Positions 17,163 through 25,924 are shown, counted from the stretch's first letter. The stretch is DNA of 64,000 nt from Akkermansiaceae bacterium (GCA_018402445.1 JAGYIT010000017.1:1-64000); one strand, 5' to 3'. Made by a program: numbers and translations. The notes: generated by a model from the sequence alone, not told the origin.

Positions 17163-20100
17163 TCATTTTAACAAAGTACTCCCAGCCGCCGCTTTGATCT
17201 CCTCCAGCTTCGTGCGATCCGGAGCCGCGCCCCTTGCCTGATCCGGCTTGCCGCCGCCTTTGCCGCCGGCGATGGCGGCGAGGTCGCGGAGGAGGTCGCC
17301 GGCTTTGAGGCCTGCCGCTAGCGCATCGGCTCCACAGTGCACGGCGAGGTGGAGTTTCTCGCCGTCATCGACAATGAGCAGCGCGGGCCCGGCGAAATTC
17401 TTTTTCTTCAGGCCGTTCTGGAGTTCCTGGAGTAGGGACGCATCGGACTCGAAAGAGACGACGATGGGGTCGCCCTTCGCGATGAGATCCGCGAGGCGCT
17501 TCGTCGGCGAGCGCGGCGGCTTGAGCGGATTGGATTTTCTTGATCCGTTTCTCTGCCTCGATGGCGGCATCCTTGGTTTCCTCCAACGTTCTGATGCCGT
17601 GGGCGTAGGTCGCGTTCAATTCGCCAATGTCCGCGCGGCCAACAAGCATCGCACCCATGATGTGAGGGAATTCGTTCACAAAAATCGTCTCCCCGCCCAG
17701 CTCGGCGAGCTTGGCGTTGGCGGTTTTGAGCTTTTCCATCGCGGCCTTGAGATCCGCGTCCCATCGCTCGACGTTTTCGCGGATCAGTGACCACGCGGCA
17801 TCGCCGCAAGCTGCTTCGATGCGGCGCACGCCGGAGGCGATGGCTCCCTCGGACTTGATTTTGAAAAGGCCGATCTCCGAGGTGTTGCGGACGTGGGTGC
17901 CGCCGCAAAGTTCCATCGACGGGCCGTCGAGCTGGTTCGCATGCCCGCCGATCTGCACGACGCGGACGGTGTCTCCGTACTTGTCGCCGAAGAACTGCAT
18001 GATGTCCGTGCGGTGCTTGATGTCCGCGTGTTTCACCTCTGTCCATGAAACCTGCATCCCTTGCTTGATCGCGCCGTTCACCATCTCCTCCATCTCGGCA
18101 AGCTGCTCCGGTGTGACAGCGGCGCTGTTGAAATCGAAACGCAGGCGATACTCATCCACCGAGGAACCCTGCTGCGCGGCGTCCTTTGAAACGACCTCAT
18201 GCAGCGCCCAGTGGAGAAGGTGCGTGGCGGTGTGGTGGGCTTCGATGGGGCGGCGGCGTTGTATGTCTAGCTTGAGTGTGACTCTGTCGCCCGGAGAGAT
18301 TGATGATTGTTGATCCGACTTCGCTGAAGCTACGACGGACAGGTTGTTGATTTCGGATTGTTGAATAACCAGGGCGCGGGCTTTGCCGATTTGTTGGACT
18401 CCGGTGATGGGGATGCCGTTGAGCGTTCCCGTGTCGCCGGCTTGGCCGCCCATCTCGGCGTAGAAGACGGTTTTGTCGGTGATGACGAAGAGCGCATCTT
18501 CCTGCGGGTGGATTTCCAGGACGGTGGCTTCGCATTCGTCGGAATCGAAACCGAGGAAATCGGTGACCGCTTCGGTGGAGATGTCGAGGGCGCGGACGAT
18601 GTTGGATTTTTGGGCGGCGCGGGCTTTTTCGCGTTGCAGCTCCATGAGTTCCTCAAAACGGGGCATATCGACGGTCAAGCCGAGTTCGGCGCAGAGGAGT
18701 TCTGTCAGGTCAACGGGAAAGCCGAAGGTATCGTAGAGCTCAAAGGCGTTCTCGCCAGAGAACGGGGAGCACACGCGCCCTCGCGTGTCGCAGGAGACGC
18801 CCACGTCTCCTGCATGGTCCGCGTCACGAACAAACTCCCTACACCATGTCCATGCGTAATCATCCGCTTGCGGAACGAGCTTTTCCACGACGGGATTGAA
18901 TATGATATAATCATATTTCTCCCTGAGATCCGACTCACTGCGGATCAACCGGTCAAACCATTCCTTCTCCCATAGATGCTTGATGTTATCATTCTTAAGA
19001 TCCATTCGGCGTTGCTTGAGGATCTTGTGGGAAGTGACGGATTTGATCGGCTGGAGGATTTCCGTGAGGGTGAAAAACACCGGCTTGGAATCCGCATCAT
19101 AGGATTTCACCTGGGGCTCGATGAGGAGGTGGACATGATCCGGCATGACGCAGGCGGCATAGAGGTGGATCTGGCCGAGCTTGCGGGCGTGGAGGATGGA
19201 ATCGAGGACGATGCTGCGCTCGGCTTCGCTCAAAACGTCACGGTCAAGCGTGGTGAAAGTGACCATGTATTTCCCCCAGGGACGCTCGAAATGGGGGAGA
19301 TTGCGGCGGGTGTAGGTGGGTTCGGAGGCTTTTTGTGGATTCGGGTCGGCATGAGGCGAGGGCGCCTCATGCGACACGCGAGGGCGCGTGTGCTCCCCGA
19401 CCGCTTCTTCGAAGCGTTTTAATCCCCGATCCAATGTCTGGTTGAAGCTCGCCTCCTCCTGCGCCAGCGTCTGCTCGATCACCGCCTGCCGCGATTTCAG
19501 TTCCGGAAACACCCCGCCCATTTCCTCCACGAGCGTCGGCACCAGTGCGGCGAAGAACGGCTTTTCTCCCGAAAAACCGAGCTGGCGACCATATCTAACA
19601 GCCCTCCGCAGGATGCGCCGCAGGACGTAGTTGCGCCCGTTATTTCCCGGCATGATTCCATCCGCGATGGAGAAGCTGAGCGTCCGCAAATGATCCGCGA
19701 TCACGCGGAAGGCGATGGCCGTTTTCATCTCCTCGGTGAAGGCGGAGCGGTCGGCGCCGAGTTCCGGGTAGATGTTCACATAGGTCTGGCCGCTGAGTTC
19801 CTCCAGCTTGCGGAAGATGGGGGTGAAGACGTCGGTGGCGTAGTTGCTCGGCTTGATCGAGAAATCCGTAAAACCCTTGGTGTTCTGGATAATCGAGCAG
19901 GCGCGCTCGAAGCCCATCCCGGTGTCCACGTGTTTCGCGGGCAGCTCGCGGAAGGTGCCGTCGGCCTCGGCGTTGTATTGGATGAAGACGAGGTTCCAGA
20001 TCTCGATGCAGAGGTCGGAGTCGTTGTTGACAAGGTTGCGTCCGGTGACGGGATTGCCCTCGGGGGTGAGATCCACGTGGAGCTCGGAGCACGGGCCGCA

Positions 20101-20640
20101 GGGACCGGTTTCGCCCATCATCCAGAAGTTGTCCTTCACGTTGCCGTGCACGATCTGGATTTCCGGATCACAGCCCGCCGCGCGGAAAAGTTCCGCCCAG
20201 ATGTCGTAGGCCTCTTGGTCGAAATTCCCCGGATCACCCTCCTTCGGCGCGTAAACCGAGGCGTAGAGACGATGCGCGGGCAGCCCCCAGCGCCCGACGA
20301 CGAGTTCCCACGCCCAAGTGATCGCCTCTTTCTTGAAATAGTTTCCGAACGACCAGTTCCCCAGCATCTCGAACATCGTGTGATGGTAGGTGTCGTAGCC
20401 GACATCCTCGAGGTCGTTGTGCTTGCCGCCCGCACGGATGCATTTCTGGGTGTCGGCGGCGCGCGGCGGATCGTAGGGGGCTTTCTCCACGCCGAGGAAA
20501 TACGGCACGAAGGGGTTCATCCCCGCGTTCGTGAAAAGCAGGCCCGGCGACTGCGGCAACAGCGAGGCGGAGGGCACGATGGTGTGCTGTTTCTCACGGA
20601 AGAAATCGAGGAAAGATTGGCGAATCTCGGAGGCGGTCAT
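17163..20640 (-). CDS. alaS: Alanyl-tRNA synthetase with in-frame RAYT insertion and a 3' frameshift
   Basis: The ATG at 20640 gives MTASEIRQSFLDFFREKQH, the canonical AlaRS N-terminus. The class II aminoacylation core runs to about residue 410. A transposase element (18764-19398) then adds about 211 residues in frame (414-626). AlaRS resumes at FSGENAFELYDTFGFPVDLT, followed by the editing domain with HHTATH and CGGTHVRN metal motifs. Near 17500 the frame breaks after AAALADEA: one extra C in GCGCCTCGCG sends the reading into RGSHREG, while skipping it restores LADLIAKGDPIVVSFE and the C-terminal domain to 17163. An open frame upstream to 20796 crosses an intergenic repeat and is not coding. 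With the frame restored the protein would be about 1158 residues, against about 875-950 usually. It is divergent from glyS. Confidence 0.9.
18764..18813. repeat. REP-like double hairpin, right end of RAYT element (3' side in alaS)
   Basis: Two back-to-back palindromes are present: ACACGCGCCCTCGCGTGT (18771-18788) and GCAGGAGACG/CGTCTCCTGC (18790-18813, loop CCCA or similar). This is the usual paired-REP arrangement recognised by a RAYT. On the coding strand it translates as AGDVGVSCDTRGRVCSP. Confidence 0.8.
19349..19398. repeat. REP-like double hairpin, left end of RAYT element (5' side in alaS)
   Basis: GCATGAGGCG/CGCCTCATGC (19349-19372) and ACACGCG/CGCGTGT (19374-19391) form two adjacent hairpins. 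The second is an inverted copy of the hairpin at 18771-18788. The first differs in sequence from its counterpart at the other end, so only the outer 29 bp are shared. Confidence 0.8.
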
Positions 20641-20976
20641 AAGGCGGGGCGGGAAATTGGCCAAAGAGGGGGGAACTTGAAACCCTAAACTTCGGAACAG
20701 AAAGTTCACCGCAAAGGCGCAGAGACCGCAAAGGGACGCAGGGCCGGGCAAATCTGTCTTCCTTGTAAGTTGACTTTTGAAATTTGAAATTTCCAAGCCA
20801 GTGGCACGTTTTCCGCTTCAATCCGGTCATTCCCGTGGTTAGCGGATGGGCTGCGGCGGATTCATGCTCTCCTTCGGGGGCGCAGGGTTCGCCGCAGCGA
20901 TCCCACCCCTTCTTTCTCTTGCCGCCGCTTGGCTGCTGTGTTCTCCTCCGTGTCCCCGGCAGCGGGAGAAAATCTT
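20641..20976. repeat. alaS-glyS divergent intergenic region with GCAGAG-type repeat
   Basis: GTTCACCGCAAAGGCGCAGA (20704-20723) and the following words to about 20742 match arm 1 of the repeat at 6199. A short direct repeat TTTGAAATTTGAAATTT lies at 20776-20792. No second arm is close by. Both synthetase promoters must be in this 336-base stretch. I see no T-box or other leader structure. Confidence 0.55.
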
Positions 20977-22347
20977 ATGGCGAACAAGGATGTTACGGAC
21001 CCGGTGCGGATGGAGAAGATCGTCTCCCTGTGCAAACGCAGAGGCTTCATTTTTCAGGCGGGAGAACTCTACGGAGGTCTCAACGGCTGCTGGGACTACG
21101 GCCCGCTCGGCGCGGAGCTGAAACGCAACCTCAAGGACTACTGGTGGCGCAAGACCGTCCAGGAACGCGATGACGTGCTCGGCATGGACGGCGCGATTTT
21201 GACCATGGAACAGGTGTTGCAATCCTCCGGCCATATCGGCGGTTTCAGCGATCCGATGGTCGACTGCAAAACCTGCAAGGGACGATTTCGAGCCGATAAC
21301 CTCGACACCTACGAATGCAAAGAGAAGCCGAGTGTTTGCCCCGGCGCATCTCCGAAATGCGAACTCACCGAACCGCGCGAGTTCAACCTGATGCTCCAGA
21401 CGAACTTCGGAGCCACGGGCGAGCAGGTCGCCTACCTACGCCCGGAGACCGCACAGTCGATTTTCTGCCAATACAAGAATGTGTTGGATTCCAACCGCGT
21501 GAAGCTGCCGTTCGGCATCGCGCAGATCGGCAAGTCCTTCCGCAACGAGATCAATCCCCGCAACTACATCTTCCGCTCCCGCGAATTCGAGCAGATGGAG
21601 ATTGAGTATTTCTGCCGCCCGGAAGACGGCATGCGCCTCACCGACGAGTGGCTGGAAACCCGCCTTTGCTTCTACGAGGAAATCGGCATCCCGCGCGCCA
21701 AGCTCCACATCCTCGATGTGCCGGACGGCGACCGCGCGTTCTATTCCAAGAAAACCTACGACATCGAATATGAGTTCCCCTTCGGCATCCAGGAGCTGGA
21801 AGGCGTGGCCTACCGCACGGATTACGACCTCGGCGTCCACGCGAAAGGCTCCGGCAGGCCGCTGGAATACTTCGACGAGGAGACCAAGGAGCGTTTCCTG
21901 CCGCACGTCGTCGAGCCGTCGGCCGGTTGCGACCGCACGGTGCTCGCGCTGATCTGCGAGGCCTTCGACGAGGAAGAACTCGGCACCGACGGCAAGAGCG
22001 ACATGCGCACGGTCATGCGCTTCATGCCATCCATGGCGCCGATCAAGGTCGCCATTTTCCCACTCCTGAAAAAGAACGAGGAACAGGTCCGCATCTGCCG
22101 CGAAATCCAGAAATCGCTGCAACCGTGGATGAACGTGTTCTACGACGACAGCGGAGCCGTCGGCCGCCGCTACCGCCGCCAGGACGAGATCGGCACGCCG
22201 TTCTGCGTGACCGTCGATTTCGAAACCCTCGGCGAGGAAATCCCTGATCTAAAAGGCACCGTCACCCTCCGCCACCGCGATTCCATGGAGCAGGAGCGCC
22301 TTAGCATCGATGAGTTGCTGCCGTGGCTTTTGGCACGGGTGAGGTAA
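20977..22347 (+). CDS. glyS: Glycyl-tRNA synthetase, single-chain alpha2 type
   Basis: The 456-residue class II synthetase begins MANKDVTDPVRMEKIVSLCK after a good GGGAG ribosome site. Motifs include GFIFQAGELYGGLNGCWDYGPLG, the Cys-rich insertion CKTCKGRF...CPGASPKC, motif 2 SFRNEINPRNYIFRSREFEQ, and the C-terminal anticodon-binding domain (VAIFPLLKKNEEQVRICREI). This is the homodimeric form, not the alpha2beta2 GlyQ/GlyS form. It charges tRNA-Gly in the cytoplasm. It is divergently arranged with alaS and followed by a toxin-antitoxin pair. Confidence 0.95.
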   Translation: MANKDVTDPVRMEKIVSLCKRRGFIFQAGELYGGLNGCWDYGPLGAELKRNLKDYWWRKTVQERDDVLGMDGAILTMEQVLQSSGHIGGFSDPMVDCKTCKGRFRADNLDTYECKEKPSVCPGASPKCELTEPREFNLMLQTNFGATGEQVAYLRPETAQSIFCQYKNVLDSNRVKLPFGIAQIGKSFRNEINPRNYIFRSREFEQMEIEYFCRPEDGMRLTDEWLETRLCFYEEIGIPRAKLHILDVPDGDRAFYSKKTYDIEYEFPFGIQELEGVAYRTDYDLGVHAKGSGRPLEYFDEETKERFLPHVVEPSAGCDRTVLALICEAFDEEELGTDGKSDMRTVMRFMPSMAPIKVAIFPLLKKNEEQVRICREIQKSLQPWMNVFYDDSGAVGRRYRRQDEIGTPFCVTVDFETLGEEIPDLKGTVTLRHRDSMEQERLSIDELLPWLLARVR

Positions 22348-22388
22348 ATTGAATTGCCGACTTTATCCCTGTAGGCTAGGTTTCATAC

Positions 22389-22607
22389 ATGATTGCAAAA
22401 GAAGAAATCCGCAAACTCCCGATGCAAGAGAAGCTCGCTCTATTAGAAGCAGTTTGGGCAGAAATCTCACCGGAGCCCGACGAACTCGAAGTGCCACAGT
22501 GGCATAAGGATCTTCTCGATGAGCGCCGCGATGCTTTGGCACGAGGAGAGATTCGTGTAATCGACTGGGAAGATGCGAAAAAGGAAATCGAGGCCTCGAT
22601 CCGGTGA
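22389..22607 (+). CDS. Antitoxin, addiction module component (TIGR02574-like)
   Basis: The 72-residue acidic helical protein has the family pattern IRKLPMQEKLALLEAVWAEI and a central PQWHKDLLDERRDALARGE, where W-x-x-x-L-x-x-R is conserved. It ends by overlapping the toxin start by four bases (GTGA), so the two are translationally coupled. It neutralises the downstream ParE/RelE-like toxin. Confidence 0.88.
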   Translation: MIAKEEIRKLPMQEKLALLEAVWAEISPEPDELEVPQWHKDLLDERRDALARGEIRVIDWEDAKKEIEASIR

Positions 22608-22945
22608 AAGTCAGGATACTCGAACCCGCCAAGGCCGATCTTATCAACGGATTTCATTTCTATGAAGATCAGGAGCCAGGTGCAGGACGTTATTTTCTCA
22701 ACAATCTCTATTCCGACATCGAAGGTCTGGCGACAACTTACGGAATCCACCGACAACCTTTCGGTGATTTCCATAGGGCTATCTCTAAAAAGTTTCCCTA
22801 CGCCATCTTCTATTCCGTCCGGGAATATGAAATTTGGGTGGAGGCGGTGATCGACTGCCGCAGAAAACCTGCTTGGATCCGCTCTAAAATCAGGAAACTG
22901 GAGAAAAATGATGCATCAGCTTCTCCCGATGACGAAACAATTTGA
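22604..22945 (+). CDS. ParE/RelE-superfamily toxin
   Basis: The 113-residue protein starts at a GTG coupled to the antitoxin stop. The pattern MKVRILEPAKADLINGFHFYEDQ...GAGRYFLNNLYSDIEGLA and FPYAIFYSVREYEIWVEAVIDCRR is typical of ParE-type toxins paired with TIGR02574 antitoxins. The target (gyrase or mRNA) cannot be told from sequence. A 20-residue charged tail follows the fold. Confidence 0.88.
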   Translation: MKVRILEPAKADLINGFHFYEDQEPGAGRYFLNNLYSDIEGLATTYGIHRQPFGDFHRAISKKFPYAIFYSVREYEIWVEAVIDCRRKPAWIRSKIRKLEKNDASASPDDETI

Positions 22946-23001
22946 AGTTGCAAGACTCCCCTTCCGCATGCATCCAAGGGGCGGGAAACCACCTTACATA
23001 T

Positions 23002-23238
23002 ATGGCCGACAAGGAAGATAAGAACGAAGAGAACGTAGCCGGAAAATTCTACGTCGATAGCCAATGCATCGACTGCGATCTCTGCCGTGAGACCGCGCCG
23101 AGCAATTTCACCCGCGCGGACGACGAAGGGTATTCCTTCGTTTTCAAACAGCCGGAGAACGCCGAGGAGGAAGCCCAGTGCCGCGAGGCGATGGAGGGCT
23201 GCCCGGTTGAAGCTATCGGCGAAGACGGAGATGCCTAA
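23002..23238 (+). CDS. Single-cluster [4Fe-4S] ferredoxin
   Basis: The 78-residue acidic protein MADKEDKNEENV... carries CIDCDLCRETAP and a distal CREAMEGCPVEAIG, the C-x2-C-x2-C...C-P pattern of monocluster ferredoxins. It is an electron carrier of unknown partner. The DciA-like gene starts in its stop codon (TAATG). An in-frame ATG at 22942 overlaps the toxin gene and is less likely. Confidence 0.87.
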   Translation: MADKEDKNEENVAGKFYVDSQCIDCDLCRETAPSNFTRADDEGYSFVFKQPENAEEEAQCREAMEGCPVEAIGEDGDA

Positions 23239-23630
23239 TGGCCATGGCTGCGCCACGGAGACAGAAACCGACGCGGCGCGAGGTCATCCACGAGGAACTG
23301 ACGAGTGAGTGGCTGGGCTGCGACAAGCCGCACAACCCGAACAAAAACGTCTCCGCCGCCGGGGATTGGGTGGATGCGATTCTCCGAATGCAGTTTTTCG
23401 CCGACAGCCTCGACGAGGAGGAAGTGAAAAAGGCGTGGAAGGAAATCGCCGGGGATTTCATCGGCGCCAACACCGAGCCGGTCTCGGCAAAGGAAGGCAA
23501 CCTCGTCCTGCGCGTCACCCAGCCCGCGATGCGCTTCCACCTAGAGCAGATGAAACCCGAGCTACTCCGCAGGATCCGCGAACGCTTCGGCGAGGGAAAA
23601 ATCAAATCAGTTAGATTCGCGTTGGGATGA
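23238..23630 (+). CDS. dciA: DUF721 protein, DciA-like replicative helicase factor
   Basis: The 130-residue protein has the DUF721 pattern in its second half: VKKAWKEIAGDFIGANTEPVSAKEGNLVLRVTQPAMRFHLEQMKPELLRRI and a final IKSVRFALG. DciA helps load the DnaB helicase in bacteria lacking DnaC or DnaI. The N-terminal third is a basic extension specific to this lineage. Assignment rests on domain pattern only. Confidence 0.75.
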   Translation: MAMAAPRRQKPTRREVIHEELTSEWLGCDKPHNPNKNVSAAGDWVDAILRMQFFADSLDEEEVKKAWKEIAGDFIGANTEPVSAKEGNLVLRVTQPAMRFHLEQMKPELLRRIRERFGEGKIKSVRFALG

Positions 23631-23707
23631 GTTAGCGAACTGCTTATCTGCGGGTATGTAATGAAGCCCAGCCTTGCGTTCGCGGGAGAATCAGGTAGGT
23701 TCGGTCT

Positions 23708-23971
23708 ATGTCAACCGACGCGTCCACCATCACCATTGACTGCCCCAGTGAGATCCTGCTCGAGCTGCATGTGAGCAAGGAAGAGCTTGCTGTCTTGTTG
23801 AAGGAGACGGTGGCAATCGAGCTGTTCCGCAGGGGCAGGCTCTCCTCGGGTCTCGCTGCCAGGTGGGCGGGCCAGGACAGGATGCCATTTCTGATGAAAG
23901 CGATGGAGCAAGGGGCGGCTTTGTTGGATGAAGGCAAGGAAGATTTCCGCCGCGAAACATCACTGCTTTAG
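23708..23971 (+). CDS. UPF0175-family antitoxin-like protein
   Basis: The 87-residue protein MSTDASTITIDCPSEILLELH resembles UPF0175, with KEELAVLLKETVAIELFRRGRLSSGLAARWAG predicted to form the DNA-binding helices. It sits 19 bases before a DUF3368 gene, the usual partner, so it probably acts as antitoxin and autorepressor. Confidence 0.8.
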   Translation: MSTDASTITIDCPSEILLELHVSKEELAVLLKETVAIELFRRGRLSSGLAARWAGQDRMPFLMKAMEQGAALLDEGKEDFRRETSLL

Positions 23972-23990
23972 GCGCGCTGCGCATTTCACC

Positions 23991-24461
23991 GTGATCATCT
24001 CCAACACCACTCCCTTGTTTGCTTTCGCAGCGCTCGGACGCTTCGATTTGCTGGAGAAAGTGCATGGACGACTTGTCGTGGTGGAAACGGTGGTTCGTGA
24101 ATGTGAAGTGGGCGGATCGATCATCGTGCCTGACTTGCGTTTCCTCCCATGGATCCGGATCGTTGCCGCGCCACTGCAGCCCGACATACGGTTCCAAATG
24201 CTTGATGCCGGCGAGAGGGACACATTGGCCATCGCATTGGATCAGGGAGCTTCCAAGGTCTTGATCGACGAAAGGCTCGGCAGAAATATCGCTGAATCCT
24301 ATGGATTATCGGTTGTAGGCACCTTGGGCACCCTGTTGAAAGCCCGACAACTTGGCTTGATAGCGGAATTTCTGCCAGTCGTCCGCCAGCTGCAGAATGC
24401 CGGTTTCCGTTACCATGAGCCACTGGTTAGGCAACTTTCAGGGAATGTTGACGAGGGATAA
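23991..24461 (+). CDS. DUF3368 PIN-like toxin
   Basis: From the GTG at 23991 the 156-residue protein starts VIISNTTPLFAFAALGRFDLLEKVHG. The PIN-type acidic residues are weak at the N-terminus (S-N-T instead of D), as is usual in DUF3368, but LDAGERDTLAIALDQG and VLIDERLGRNIAE supply the conserved Glu and Asp residues. It is predicted to be an RNase toxin. It forms a pair with the upstream UPF0175 gene. Confidence 0.85.
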   Translation: MIISNTTPLFAFAALGRFDLLEKVHGRLVVVETVVRECEVGGSIIVPDLRFLPWIRIVAAPLQPDIRFQMLDAGERDTLAIALDQGASKVLIDERLGRNIAESYGLSVVGTLGTLLKARQLGLIAEFLPVVRQLQNAGFRYHEPLVRQLSGNVDEG

Positions 24462-24508
24462 AACGATTTCTGTGGATTGGGATTTAGAGTTTAAAATTTG
24501 AAGTTTTG

Positions 24509-25546
24509 ATGTTCAGGAACCTGATATTTGATTGGTCCGGCACTTTCGTGGACGACATGGAGCCGGTGATTGAGGCGACAAACGCCGTGCTCGGGAAATA
24601 CGGCATTGCGCCCTATGACCGGGAAGGTTTCCGGCGCGGCTTCCGGCTGCCTTACCGCGAGTTCTACGCGGAGATCCTTCCGGGCGTTTCCCTCGAGGAA
24701 TTGGAATCGCATTTCCGCCCGGCCTTCGATGCGGCGGTCAGCCCGGTCACTGTCCTGCCCCACGCACGGGAGAAGCTGGAATGGGCGCACGCGCGCGGGA
24801 TGCGGATGTTCATACTCACCTCAATGGATTCCGATGCGTTCCTGCGGCAGCTTCACGGATTCGGCATGGAGGATTTCTTCGAAAAAACCTACGCGGGCGT
24901 TCTCGATAAAAGGGAACTGATCGATTTCATCATCGAGACCCACGCGCTCGACCGCGCGGAAACCGCCTTTGTCGGCGACATGACGCATGACATCGAGACC
25001 GCGCGCCACGGCGGTATCTCTTCCATCGCGGTGCTGACCGGATACCACCACGCGGAGGTGCTCGCGGCGGTCAGGCCTGACATCACGGTCCCGGATCTCG
25101 GGGTGCTGGTGCGGATGATGGAGAAGCGTAAAGCCGAGCGCCCGATCGCGACCGTCGGCGCTCTGATCCACGACGGGAACGGGAAAGTTCTAATGATCCG
25201 CACCCACAAATGGAGTGATCTCTGGGGTATTCCCGGCGGGAAAATCGAACGCGGCGAAACCTGCGATGCGGCTCTGATCCGCGAGATCCGCGAAGAGACC
25301 GCATTGGAAGTTTCCGACATCCGCTTCGTGGTCGTCCAGGAATCCATCTTTTCTCCCTCTTTCATCCGCCCGGAGCACTTCATACTGCTCAACTACATCG
25401 CAAAGGCTGGCTCACAGGATGTGATACTCAACGACGAAGCAGAGGAATTCCGTTGGGTAACTCCAGAAGAAGCCTTCTCGCTGGATCTCAACAAGGCGAC
25501 AATCCAGCTTCTCAAACAGGTGATCGAAGACAAGATGCTGCCATGA
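24509..25546 (+). CDS. HAD phosphatase - Nudix hydrolase fusion upstream of folB
   Basis: The 345-residue protein has two domains. Residues 1-205 are a HAD-IA phosphatase: motif I DWSGTFVDD, motif II LTSMDS, and FVGDMTHDIETAR as motif IV. Residues about 212-345 are a Nudix hydrolase with GGKIERGETCDAALIREIREET, fitting G-x5-E-x7-REUxEE except that the last Gly is Ala. Its stop overlaps the folB start (ATGA). Dihydroneopterin triphosphate must lose pyrophosphate (a Nudix step in many bacteria) and then a phosphate before FolB acts. The fusion could do both, but this is inferred from domain content and coupling only. A TTG just before the ATG is an alternative start. Confidence 0.88.
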   Translation: MFRNLIFDWSGTFVDDMEPVIEATNAVLGKYGIAPYDREGFRRGFRLPYREFYAEILPGVSLEELESHFRPAFDAAVSPVTVLPHAREKLEWAHARGMRMFILTSMDSDAFLRQLHGFGMEDFFEKTYAGVLDKRELIDFIIETHALDRAETAFVGDMTHDIETARHGGISSIAVLTGYHHAEVLAAVRPDITVPDLGVLVRMMEKRKAERPIATVGALIHDGNGKVLMIRTHKWSDLWGIPGGKIERGETCDAALIREIREETALEVSDIRFVVVQESIFSPSFIRPEHFILLNYIAKAGSQDVILNDEAEEFRWVTPEEAFSLDLNKATIQLLKQVIEDKMLP

Positions 25547-25902
25547 GTGAGGGAGACGAAATCGAGATCCGCCGCCTCGCCGTGGAAACCCACATCGGCG
25601 TGCCCGACGAAGAGCGTTCGGAACCCCAGACCCTTTGGCTCACCGTCCGGATGCGGCCTTCGCAGGGTTTCCATGGACTTCAGGACAAGGTCGCGAACAC
25701 CGTGGATTATTATGAGGTATCTCTGCGCCTTGCCAATCTAGCCGCAGAACGACCGAGGCATCTCATCGAGACGCTCGCCACCGAGATCGCTGAATTCCTA
25801 CTTTCCACCTATCCCCTCTACTACGTGGAGGTGGAGGTGGAAAAGCGCATCCTCCCCAACGCGGATTCCGTTTCTGTCAGGATTAGGCGGGAGAGGCCAT
25901 GA
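25543..25902 (+). CDS. folB: Dihydroneopterin aldolase
   Basis: The 119-residue protein matches FolB: IRRLAVETHIGVPDEERSEPQ, VDYYEVSLRLANLA, RHLIETLATEIAEFLL and the C-terminal VEVEKRILPNADSVSVRIRR. It cleaves 7,8-dihydroneopterin to 6-hydroxymethyl-dihydropterin and glycolaldehyde in folate synthesis. It is translationally coupled to the HAD-Nudix fusion and followed by a terminator. Confidence 0.9.
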   Translation: MSEGDEIEIRRLAVETHIGVPDEERSEPQTLWLTVRMRPSQGFHGLQDKVANTVDYYEVSLRLANLAAERPRHLIETLATEIAEFLLSTYPLYYVEVEVEKRILPNADSVSVRIRRERP

Positions 25903-25924
25903 GGAGAACCGCAGGCTTTTGACT

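Larger units (their letters stand above)
18764..19398 (-). mobile_element. RAYT (REP-associated Y1/HUH transposase) element inserted in alaS
   Basis: The 635-bp element is bounded by perfect 29-bp inverted repeats (18764-18792 and 19370-19398), beginning GGGGAGCACACGCG. Its single reading frame, same strand as alaS, encodes a Y1 transposase: RRNLPHFERPWGKYMVTFTT at the N-terminus, the HUH motif MPDHVHLLI (HVH at 19129-19137), LWEKEWFDRLIRSESDLREK, and the Tyr-containing KYDYIIFNPV followed by DDYAWTW. All parts of the active site seem present. RAYTs are single-copy domesticated relatives of IS200/IS605 that nick and join REP hairpins. The element has no stop and no separate terminator, so it is translated as part of AlaRS. 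An internal ATG at 19266 exists. Base composition is more AT-rich than the flanking alaS. Confidence 0.9.

Noticed and set aside
18764-19398. Intein inside alaS
   Set aside because: No splicing-block motifs (N-terminal Cys/Ser with TxxH, C-terminal HN); the insert is a HUH transposase with DNA inverted repeats.
19690-20688. 332-codon plus-strand frame opposite the alaS 5' half
   Set aside because: Antisense of conserved AlaRS aminoacylation core; no ribosome site or protein resemblance.
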